NCBI GenBank assembly: GCA_025924295.1
Contig: JAICEG010000144.1
Location: 1 to 11,031, forward strand
Source of the DNA: Vicinamibacteria bacterium
GTDB taxonomy: Bacteria > Acidobacteriota > Vicinamibacteria > Vicinamibacterales > UBA2999
Reading direction: 5' to 3'
DNA length: 11,031 nt
The first letter of the stretch is position 1, and each line of letters starts with the position of its first letter. The notes under the pieces were generated by a model. That model was not told the origin of the DNA. It worked only from the letters and a program-made list of their open reading frames with translations, and ran no database searches. A program made the translations under genes and the position numbers. This document shows positions 1 through 6,415 of this stretch, one piece after another.

Positions 1-194
1 GCGGTGTGGACCGCGACGACGAGCACGTGCCAGAGAAAGTGCGGAAACCGAATTCCCTCCGAGAGGATTTCCGACGCCAGCTGGGCATGGGTGAGATAGT
101 CCGTCGGAGTCGTACGGCTGAAATACTGCGCGACCGGCGACGAGGGGGCAGCCACGAGGGCGGCAGCCGCACACCCCGAGGCTGTCATCGCCAC
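1..194 (-). CDS. N-terminal fragment of a membrane protein, possibly a GT-C-type glycosyltransferase (3' end off the window)
   Basis: The frame reads from GTG 194 (or ATG 188) to the left edge without a stop, giving about 62-64 residues. Seen: an Ala-rich hydrophobic stretch (residues 1-16 from the ATG) that could be a transmembrane helix. It is followed by a polar loop with TPTDYLTHAQLASEIL, then FPHFLWHVLVVAVH, which looks like the start of the next helix. The order helix, loop with an acidic residue (TDY), helix is what GT-C-fold membrane glycosyltransferases show at the N-terminus, and such proteins are common in surface-glycan clusters; the family assignment is inference from a short piece. 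The start is uncertain: neither GTG 194 nor ATG 188 has a clear Shine-Dalgarno. The frame is open back to the TAA of the upstream methyltransferase gene (242-240), but no start codon lies between. It follows that gene by about 45 nt on the same strand. Confidence 0.6.
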   Translation of the reverse strand, partial: MAMTASGCAAAALVAAPSSPVAQYFSRTTPTDYLTHAQLASEILSEGIRFPHFLWHVLVVAVHT

Positions 195-239
195 GATGTT
201 GCAGCACGAGCGTCGGCGACATCGACACCCGTGCGGGTA

Positions 240-1289
240 TTACGACAGCTTGACTCGTCTCCACCCGATGATGTGCTTGTAGTCGCTGGTCGACGGCCGC
301 TCGTCCATCATCTTCGTGTAGGGGACGTGCAGCACCGAGATCTCATGCGGCCAGTAGTAGCGTGCGAGGATCTCGCTGACACTGCTGATCTCGGGGTTGT
401 ACGACGACTTGTCGCGATTCAGGCTGTAGACGAACGGGCAGTTCAACGCATGCGCCCGCTCGGCGTAAGCGACGACCTGCGCCTCGGTCATCTCCTGGAA
501 CGAGACCATGTTGACGGTGAGGTCCAGCCGCGGCAGCGTCATCTCCGCGAGCGAGGTGTTCGGAAGAAAGATGAAATCGAGATCACGCCATCGATCGAGC
601 AGGCGATCGACCGGCTCCTCACCCCAGAAACCCACTTTCGCGCCCGGGAACGCGGTCATCAGGTAGGTGGCCGAGTAGAGAAACAACTCGGGAAAGTCGC
701 TGATGACGTAGGTCACGTTCGGGCAGAGCGTCTTGAACTGATATGCGAAGCCTCCCCACCCTGCACCGATCTCCCAGACCAGCCGCCGGTCAGAATTGCC
801 ACGGAACTCCTGCAGCACGGAGCCCTTCTGCAGAGCGATGAGCACCTCGAAGAACTTCAGCGTGTCGATGTTGAACAGCTGACCGTCGATCTCGAAGCCG
901 AAACCGCCGAGCGGCCGCCACTCCGGCACCAGCAGGTCGCGCGAACCGACTTCAACCAGCGCGTCCAGCTTTTCGGCGAACCTCGTCTTCGCGCGCGTCT
1001 TGTGACTCCGGTAGTCGTAGGCGCGCAGGCCGGTGAGGCAGTGCGTATGGTGCCGCAGCTTCTCGATGACGAGCGGTGTGGCGTCGAGCATATACTCGAA
1101 GGTCGACAACTCCTCCTCCCAGTACGCACTCGGACGATACTCGGGCGCCGCCCTCACCTGCACACGCATGTCGAGCACCCGATCGCGCGCGACCTCGTAG
1201 TTCTTGAACGCCGCACCGTCAGCCAGCGCCGACACCCGCTCCTTCAGCGCACGCCGCGCAGGTGACGAAGCGATCAGCCCACTCTCCAT
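240..1289 (-). CDS. Putative sugar O-methyltransferase, SAM-dependent
   Basis: A 349-residue cytoplasmic protein, ATG at 1289 and TAA at 240. Seen: a Rossmann-type SAM-binding glycine loop, VWEIGAGWGG (residues 171-180), followed by VTYVISDFPE (192-201), where the Asp after the second strand probably contacts SAM. NMVSFQEM (260-267) sits at the usual motif IV/post-IV position. The preceding 170 residues are mostly charged helix and end in GFEIDGQLFN. This layout, with the SAM domain in the C-terminal half and the DFPEL motif, matches the family annotated as putative sugar O-methyltransferase in O-antigen and capsule clusters (recalled, not searched). Expected reaction: methyl transfer from SAM to a sugar hydroxyl of the glycan or its precursor; the actual sugar is unknown. 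It begins 3 nt after the preceding gene's TAG. GGAAGG at 1306-1301, 11 nt before the ATG, is a plausible ribosome binding site. Confidence 0.8.
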   Translation of the reverse strand: MESGLIASSPARRALKERVSALADGAAFKNYEVARDRVLDMRVQVRAAPEYRPSAYWEEELSTFEYMLDATPLVIEKLRHHTHCLTGLRAYDYRSHKTRAKTRFAEKLDALVEVGSRDLLVPEWRPLGGFGFEIDGQLFNIDTLKFFEVLIALQKGSVLQEFRGNSDRRLVWEIGAGWGGFAYQFKTLCPNVTYVISDFPELFLYSATYLMTAFPGAKVGFWGEEPVDRLLDRWRDLDFIFLPNTSLAEMTLPRLDLTVNMVSFQEMTEAQVVAYAERAHALNCPFVYSLNRDKSSYNPEISSVSEILARYYWPHEISVLHVPYTKMMDERPSTSDYKHIIGWRRVKLS

Positions 1290-1292
1290 CGA

Positions 1293-2882
1293 CTATCCAA
1301 CCTTCCGACGCGGCGCATCGGAATCCTCGCGAGCGTCGATCCGCGCCGGCAGCGTGCGCCTGAGGCGTTTCCGCGCGTTGTGCGTTTTCTTCTCGGCGAT
1401 TCGCCACTGTTTTCGCGCCAGGTTCCAGATGCGCCGCGGGTAGAACGAGACCACCCCGATGACCCAGAGCAGCGCGCACAGCGGATACAGCACCACTGGC
1501 ATCCGCACGCGTGCTCGTCCGCTCGCAGCCAGCCGCTCCAGCGCTTCCGCCAGAATCGGTGTGGTCGGGACGTCGATCCCGTGAGGACGGACGAACGTCC
1601 GCACGAAGCGGTCGCAGGCCGCTCGACCGATCTCCGGCGCAGCCAGTGTCTCCGCAATGTGCGACGCATGTTCGGCGAGACTGTCCGCGACCCGCAGAAA
1701 TCCGCCGTTCTCGGACAGCAGGTACCGGAAGTGCAGCGTGCCACCCTGGGTGTCGCGGAACTCGTCGGCCAGCACCGAGTGAACCGTGCGCCCGACAATC
1801 GCCGCCTCGATCATCGCCGTCGTGTTGATTCCGACGACGGCCTCGCTGTGATAGAGCGAATCGAAGTAGTCCTGTCGATCGGACTCGTTCACGGGATTGG
1901 CCCAGTGCGGATAGACGGCCACATTCGGCAGGTCGCCGACGTCGGCATCACTCCAGTGGCGTGAATTGAACGGGTGCGGCCGCACCAGGATGCTGATGTC
2001 GGCGAGCGTCGGATGCGCACGCAGCGCGGCGATCCAGCGCCGCACGAACGTGAGCTCGGCATCGGGCGCCGAAATCGACGCCGTCGAACCGACGAAGAGC
2101 ACGAACGGCCGATCGGCCGGCAAACCGACCTTGCGACAGAACTCGCCACGCGCCGTCGGCTGCCGCTCGAACCAGCGATCGAAGGGCTGCGCACCGGTGA
2201 CCACGATCGAGGACGTGGAGATGTCGTGGTAGGCGAGAGCCTCGGACTTCTGCTCTTCGTTCCACACGGATACCAGGTCGGGCTTGACGCGAATGAGTCC
2301 CTTGGTCGTGAGGTGATCCCAGCTCGCCACACACACGGCGGCAGGAATCCCGAGCGCCTGAGCCGCCTTGATGACGTCGACTTGCGGCGAGCAGTCGGTG
2401 ACCAGCGGCGTGACCAGGACGGCGTCGGGCGTGCGCGAGCGAATCAGCGTCTCGACGACTGAGCTGCTCGGGATGGCGCGCTCGCAGGTGGCAAACAGCC
2501 TGGTCAGCCGCTGGACGAACGCCACGCTCCTCGTCTTGCGATCGCTGAGAAAGCTGAAGATGTCCGGCAGCGCCGTCTGCATCCGGTCGCGTAGATACGG
2601 CGTATCGGCAAAGTCCGGATGCAGATACCGTCCGTAGTCCATCGTGCCGCGGACCGCGCGTGCGACGAGCGCCCAGATGTCGCCGCGAGTCGGCATGCGG
2701 CCGAGCACGTCGACCGAGCCTGCCATGTCGCTCAGCGCTTCAGTTCCCTCCGACTGCTTGTCGGGATTGTCGAAGACGAGATCGATGTGATGGCCGCGCG
2801 CCGCGAGCACACGGATGACGGAGTCGAAGTACCGCAGGTACCCCGGGTAGTGCATCACGAACAGGAAGCGTCGTGGTGTCAC
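1293..2882 (-). CDS. GT-B-like glycosyltransferase-family protein, diverged third copy of module A
   Basis: 529 residues. The GTG start (2882-2880) overlaps the TGA of the preceding gene in the 4-nt arrangement GTGA, so the start is well placed although no strong Shine-Dalgarno is seen. It is homologous along its length to the 2879-4417 product and to the first ~470 residues of the 886-residue protein. Seen: N-terminal FLFVMHYPGYLRYFDSVI, then SWDHLTTKGLI (187-197), VWNEEQ (206-211), VVTGAQPFDRWF (227-238), LVRPHP (299-304), YFDSLYHSEAVVGINTTAM (339-357) and GGTLHFRYLL (380-389). The glycine/alanine-rich helix after VGIN resembles the nucleotide-sugar end of GT-B enzymes of the CDP-glycerol-transferase or KpsC type. 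It differs from its two sisters at conserved spots (HSWDN to ASWDH, CSS to GST, NTSAQ to NTTAM), suggesting another donor or acceptor. Residues 462-481 (PVVLYPLCALLWVIGVVSFY) are hydrophobic and followed by a very basic tail, so membrane attachment is likely. The activity is inferred. Confidence 0.75.
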   Translation of the reverse strand: MTPRRFLFVMHYPGYLRYFDSVIRVLAARGHHIDLVFDNPDKQSEGTEALSDMAGSVDVLGRMPTRGDIWALVARAVRGTMDYGRYLHPDFADTPYLRDRMQTALPDIFSFLSDRKTRSVAFVQRLTRLFATCERAIPSSSVVETLIRSRTPDAVLVTPLVTDCSPQVDVIKAAQALGIPAAVCVASWDHLTTKGLIRVKPDLVSVWNEEQKSEALAYHDISTSSIVVTGAQPFDRWFERQPTARGEFCRKVGLPADRPFVLFVGSTASISAPDAELTFVRRWIAALRAHPTLADISILVRPHPFNSRHWSDADVGDLPNVAVYPHWANPVNESDRQDYFDSLYHSEAVVGINTTAMIEAAIVGRTVHSVLADEFRDTQGGTLHFRYLLSENGGFLRVADSLAEHASHIAETLAAPEIGRAACDRFVRTFVRPHGIDVPTTPILAEALERLAASGRARVRMPVVLYPLCALLWVIGVVSFYPRRIWNLARKQWRIAEKKTHNARKRLRRTLPARIDAREDSDAPRRKVG

Positions 2883-4417
2883 CTCAGTGCACCCACTGGG
2901 CTTTTCTGGCTCGTCTTGCCCTGCTGTGCGGCGCCACCCGCACGGCGACGCACCAGCGGCCGATCGGTCTTCATGCGAGCCGCAATCGGGTACAACGCCA
3001 GCCGCAAGAGCTTCGACCTGATCGATGCGCGCTCGGGCAGGCGAGCCGGTGATCGACCGAGGTCTTCGATCGCACCGGCCAGCAGAGGCGTGGCCGCCAC
3101 GTCGAGACCGCGCGGCCGCACGAATCCCTCCACGAAGTCGCGCAGGCGCTGGGCGTCCGCCGCCGTCCTGTCGAGCGCCGTCGTCAACGCGCGCGTGTGC
3201 TCCTCGAACGTCGAGGCCATATGAAGCAGTCCGCCATGCTCGTTGAGGAGATAGTGGAAGTGCAGTGTGCCCTCTTGTGTCGTCACGTACTCCGGCGCGC
3301 GAATCGAATAGACCGGGCGGCCGACGATACCGGCCTCGATCTGAGCGCTGGTGTTGATGCCAACGGCGGCCACCGAGTGATACAGCGAATCGAAGTACTC
3401 GTTCTTCGATCCCGCATCCACAGGGTTGGCGCCATCAGGCGGCCATACCGCGACATCGGGATTCCCCCGTAACGACTCTCCGTCCAGCCCGCGCATGTCG
3501 CCGCGTGGATGCGGACGCACCAGCACGCCGGCCTCACGCACCCTCGGATCAGGCGCCGAACGCAGAGCGGCGATCCATTTCGTAATGAATTCGGCCTCGC
3601 GGGGTGCGATGAACTTCGACGAGCACAAATACAGGAAGTACGGCCGGCCGGCGGGCAGTCCGACTCTCTGGCAGAACTCGTCCCGCGTCGTGCTCGGCCG
3701 GCGCGTGAACCACTGATCGTATGTCGGCGCGCCGGTGACGACCACGTTCGAGGCGGGCACGTCGTGCATCTCGACAGCTTCCCTGCGCTGCGCCTCGTTC
3801 CACACGAACACGGCTTCGGGCACGACGTGAATCAGCCCCTTGTTCGTGAGGTTGTCCCAGCTGTGCACGCACAGGCCGCACGGAACACCAAGAGCCCCGG
3901 CCGCCTTGATGAACTCCACCTGGTCCGAGCCGAGTTCGATGAGCGGCGTCACCAGCACGACGTCGGGCTTGTGACTGGCCACGAGCTTGACGATCGCCGG
4001 ATCGGGTGGAATTGTCCGCTCGATGGTATGCAGCACGCGAGTGAAGAACCGCAGGCCGCCCACTGTACGCACGAGTGGGAGCCGGGACACGGCTTGGACC
4101 ACCGGGGATACCCGATCTGCCGCGCGCTCGTGGAGCGCCGCGGCATCGCGGTACTCGGGGGCGCGATATCGCAGGTAGTCCGCTGTCGATCGCGCCGCCC
4201 GGGCCATGCCCAGCCACGCGGTCCTCGAGACCTCGGCCCAGTCGTGCGTGATCGTCGCGTAGGTCGCGGTCAGATTCTCGAGCAGCCGCGGATCGGCAAG
4301 CTTGTCGCGCATCAGGAACGTCAGGTGAACCTGATGTCCGCGGCGCGCCAGTTCCTCGACCGTCGAGCCGAAGTTGCGCAGCGCGCCCGGATGACGCATC
4401 GAGAAGAGAATCTTCAT
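2879..4417 (-). CDS. GT-B-like glycosyltransferase-family protein, stand-alone module A
   Basis: 512 residues, ATG at 4417, TGA at 2881-2879. It starts 10 nt after the upstream methyltransferase and overlaps the next gene by 4 nt. It is the close sister of the N-terminal half of the 886-residue protein: over residues ~181-272 about three quarters of positions agree by eye. Seen: MKILFSMRHPGALRN at the first strand and turn, CVHSWDNLTNKGLI (183-196), VWNEAQRRE (205-213), VVTGAPTYDQWF (226-237), FLYLCSS (261-267), LVRPHP (299-304), GANPVD (329-334), GINTSAQIEAGIVG (353-366) and EGTLHFHYLL (382-391). These fit a two-Rossmann GT-B fold, with a likely donor site around GINTSAQIEAGIVG and the conserved histidines nearby. 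LALYP near residue 473 keeps the sister proteins' LYP motif, but the hydrophobic segment is shorter, followed by a basic tail. Proposed role: sugar or sugar-phosphate transfer in the cytoplasm on the growing glycan. The substrate cannot be read from sequence. Confidence 0.78.
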   Translation of the reverse strand: MKILFSMRHPGALRNFGSTVEELARRGHQVHLTFLMRDKLADPRLLENLTATYATITHDWAEVSRTAWLGMARAARSTADYLRYRAPEYRDAAALHERAADRVSPVVQAVSRLPLVRTVGGLRFFTRVLHTIERTIPPDPAIVKLVASHKPDVVLVTPLIELGSDQVEFIKAAGALGVPCGLCVHSWDNLTNKGLIHVVPEAVFVWNEAQRREAVEMHDVPASNVVVTGAPTYDQWFTRRPSTTRDEFCQRVGLPAGRPYFLYLCSSKFIAPREAEFITKWIAALRSAPDPRVREAGVLVRPHPRGDMRGLDGESLRGNPDVAVWPPDGANPVDAGSKNEYFDSLYHSVAAVGINTSAQIEAGIVGRPVYSIRAPEYVTTQEGTLHFHYLLNEHGGLLHMASTFEEHTRALTTALDRTAADAQRLRDFVEGFVRPRGLDVAATPLLAGAIEDLGRSPARLPERASIRSKLLRLALYPIAARMKTDRPLVRRRAGGAAQQGKTSQKSPVGALR

Positions 4418-4427
4418 CGCGCGCCGT

Positions 4428-5345
4428 TCACGCCATCACTCCGCTGGCGTCGATCGCGACCAGGGACAGCCCTGCCTGCTGAATTTTGTCGAGCACGTCC
4501 TGCACGTTGGCACCTTTGGGCGCACGATAGGCGCGCGCTACGTCGATGGCAGGAATGGCCGGCGAGACATCGTTCCGCATGAAGAAGGCGTTCACGCGCT
4601 CGGAGGCGACGAGCCGATAGCCCTTCCGATGCGAGAGATGCGCAAGGGCGGCCAGCGAAGCACCACGATAGCCGCGGGTCGCCGATTCAGACAACCTGAA
4701 CTCCGGATCGTACGGGATGGTGACCGCCTTCTCCGGACCGAAGAGCCAGTTGTATTCGAGCGCGACGACACGTGGCGAACACGCCGTCACCGCCTCCCAC
4801 ACCCAGTAGTCGTTGCCATCGATGTCGATGCTGAGAAAATCGAGCTCGCCGGTGAAGCCATACGTCTGGACCAGCACATTGATGTCTTCGCGCGTGACGC
4901 GATGCTTGACCGCAGTGAGCGAGTGGCCGGCAAAACGCGTCGTGATCGAGGCGATCTTGCGGCGATCGGCATCGACCATGAGTCCGGTCCAGCCGCATTC
5001 CTGTACCAGGAACCCGGAGTTGCCGCCATTCAGACCGCAGCCAATCTCGACGCACCGTCTATCGGTCATGCCGATGCGCTTGAAGATCGCCAGGAGCAGG
5101 CCGTCCTCCTCGTTCTGGGAGCGGTAGGGGAACCGTTCGCTGAGCAGGTCGTAGGGGTGCGGAAGGTCCGCGTCCTCGAGATAGAGCTTGCGGACCACTG
5201 CGGGCAGCATCTTGATGTTCGGCTCGAGGCCGGCGAGCGAGTCCTCGATTTTCGAGAGACGGTCAGAAATCTCTTTCAGACGCTTTTCGACGTGCACGGG
5301 ATCGCTCCCGGTCAACGCACGTCGCATGCGCGCGAGCAGCGTCAC
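4428..5345 (-). CDS. FkbM-like SAM-dependent methyltransferase with N-terminal coiled coil
   Basis: 305 residues if started at GTG 5345. I chose this start because GTGA overlaps the previous gene's TGA and a strong GAGG (5356-5353) lies 7 nt upstream; an ATG 57 nt further upstream is open but would add an unsupported Arg-rich leader. Seen: a heptad-like charged helix (~16-45, EKRLKEISDRLSKIEDSL), then SQNEEDGLLLAIFKRIG (76-92), motif I VEIGCGLNGGNS (99-110), acidic loop MVDAD (123-127), LSIDIDGNDYWVWEA (171-185) and ALEYNW (195-200). The last two are typical of the FkbM-like group of class I methyltransferases. Near the C-terminus NAFFMRND (252-259) is a usual closing strand. Expected reaction: SAM-dependent methylation of a sugar or glycan end; the substrate is unknown. 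The coiled coil may drive oligomerisation or binding to another assembly protein. It sits between a B-module gene and an A-module gene. Confidence 0.8.
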   Translation of the reverse strand: MTLLARMRRALTGSDPVHVEKRLKEISDRLSKIEDSLAGLEPNIKMLPAVVRKLYLEDADLPHPYDLLSERFPYRSQNEEDGLLLAIFKRIGMTDRRCVEIGCGLNGGNSGFLVQECGWTGLMVDADRRKIASITTRFAGHSLTAVKHRVTREDINVLVQTYGFTGELDFLSIDIDGNDYWVWEAVTACSPRVVALEYNWLFGPEKAVTIPYDPEFRLSESATRGYRGASLAALAHLSHRKGYRLVASERVNAFFMRNDVSPAIPAIDVARAYRAPKGANVQDVLDKIQQAGLSLVAIDASGVMA

Positions 5346-6415
5346 GTCCCCACCTCGGCTTGTTCTCGAGTTTCGTCGCCTGCCAACGGGCGCGCGCTCC
5401 ACCGGCTCACGGCCGGGTCCACCAGTGCGGCCGCGCGGCGATCGATCGCAAGAAAGCCGCCAGGCATCAGTCGATCGAAGACGCGATGAGCGAGATCGAG
5501 GTGGTGTGCCTCGAACCCGAAGCGACGCGAGAAGAACGACAGCGACGGTACCCCGTAGAACGGCGCGAGATAGGAAAACCCGCCGTATGTTCCGACGAAG
5601 CCGCGACCCCCGGCAATCAACTCGCTCTGCCGCGCGAGGTTCTGCTCCGGCCTCTCATGAGCATTCACCACGTACACGCCGGAGCTCGAAGGCCCCTGGT
5701 AGTCCTGATGCTCGTCGAGCCGAACCGAGGTGCTCAACAGCGCGACCGGGGCCTGGCGGCTGACGGTCCGCACCATGTCGGCCACAAACGCCCGGTTCGC
5801 CGAGTTGTCCGGAAACGCCTTGCTGAAATAGAACTTGGCCACGACGTAGTCGGCCGGGAGCGCCGGCGGTCTCTCGCTCGACGCCGGTCGCGTCAGCGGC
5901 CGAAACGATGCGAACGACTCGACGAGATCAACGCCCGCGCGCCCGCGCCACAACCCCGAAAACAATCTGAACATCAGGGACGGGTGCACGACCGGGCCGT
6001 CATCGAGCCCGAGCCGCGCTCTTGCCTTCTCCACCAACTCGACATCCAGATCGCGGCGATGGTCGTACTGCTTCTTCTTCCCGGCCGTTCGCTCGCGAAA
6101 CTCGTCTGGACTGATCAGGTCGAGGATATCGACGTAGCGCGACGCCAGGTGCCGGTACCAGAGACCCGCACCACCCCTCGACACCACCACGACCCGCTCG
6201 CCGCTCAGCCCCTGGCCGGCCAGCCACCCGAGGAATGGAATCCAGTACATCAACTCGAAGCCGACTTCACCGGTCCACGGACCGACAACGACATCACCGC
6301 CGGCGTGGATTGCCTCCAGCGCCCGCTGCAACGCCTTCTGCTCCACGCCATCACTGCTCTCTTGCACATTGGCGCGGCGCAGCGCTTCGAGGGCGACGTC
6401 GCGGGCGCTGCTCAT
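5342..6415 (-). CDS. Conserved unnamed glycan-cluster protein, stand-alone module B
   Basis: 357 residues, ATG at 6415 overlapping the previous TGA (ATGA). GGAGG at 6432-6428, 12 nt upstream, is a possible ribosome binding site. I do not recognise a named family. It is clearly homologous to residues ~565-850 of the preceding 886-residue protein. Shared blocks here: VVVGPWTGEVGFELMYWIPF (42-61), VSRGGAGLWY (78-87), YVDILD (94-99), HPSLMFRLF (144-152), VESFASFRPL (165-174), FYFSKAFPDN (195-204), FVGTYGGFSYLAPFYGVPSL (273-292) and HHLDLAHRVF (304-313). The Gly-rich first block plus the late GTYGG..YLAP.YGVPSL block is arranged like a GT-B enzyme, where a late Gly/Pro motif binds the nucleotide sugar (compare the HLAAALGVP region of heptosyltransferases). 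That is analogy, not detected homology. No signal peptide or transmembrane segment, so cytoplasmic or peripheral. It probably acts with the A-module proteins in chain assembly. Confidence 0.72.
   Translation of the reverse strand: MSSARDVALEALRRANVQESSDGVEQKALQRALEAIHAGGDVVVGPWTGEVGFELMYWIPFLGWLAGQGLSGERVVVVSRGGAGLWYRHLASRYVDILDLISPDEFRERTAGKKKQYDHRRDLDVELVEKARARLGLDDGPVVHPSLMFRLFSGLWRGRAGVDLVESFASFRPLTRPASSERPPALPADYVVAKFYFSKAFPDNSANRAFVADMVRTVSRQAPVALLSTSVRLDEHQDYQGPSSSGVYVVNAHERPEQNLARQSELIAGGRGFVGTYGGFSYLAPFYGVPSLSFFSRRFGFEAHHLDLAHRVFDRLMPGGFLAIDRRAAALVDPAVSRWSARPLAGDETREQAEVGT
5350..5356 (-). promoter_or_regulatory. Ribosome binding site that fixes the methyltransferase GTG start
   Basis: On the minus strand GAGGTGG stands with 7 nt between GAGG and the GTG at 5345. 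The site lies inside the last codons of the upstream module-B gene, and the GTG overlaps that gene's TGA stop, so translation is probably coupled. It is the clearest Shine-Dalgarno in the window and the reason for preferring GTG 5345 over ATG 5402. Confidence 0.7.

Noticed and set aside
227..238. Small inverted repeat (5-bp arms, 2-nt spacer) just after the O-methyltransferase stop, considered as a terminator
   Set aside because: Arms are only 5 bp with too short a loop, no T-run follows on the transcript strand, and coding resumes within about 45 nt.
6..1265. Long plus-strand open frame (about 419 codons) opposite the O-methyltransferase
   Set aside because: High-GC shadow frame: Arg/His/Val-rich composition, no recognisable motif, and the minus-strand frame carries a clear SAM-binding site.
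5346..5402. ATG 5402 as the start of the FkbM-like methyltransferase
   Set aside because: It would add a 19-residue Arg/Gly-rich leader within the upstream gene and has no ribosome binding site. GTG 5345 has GAGG at 7 nt and the same stop-start overlap as other genes here.
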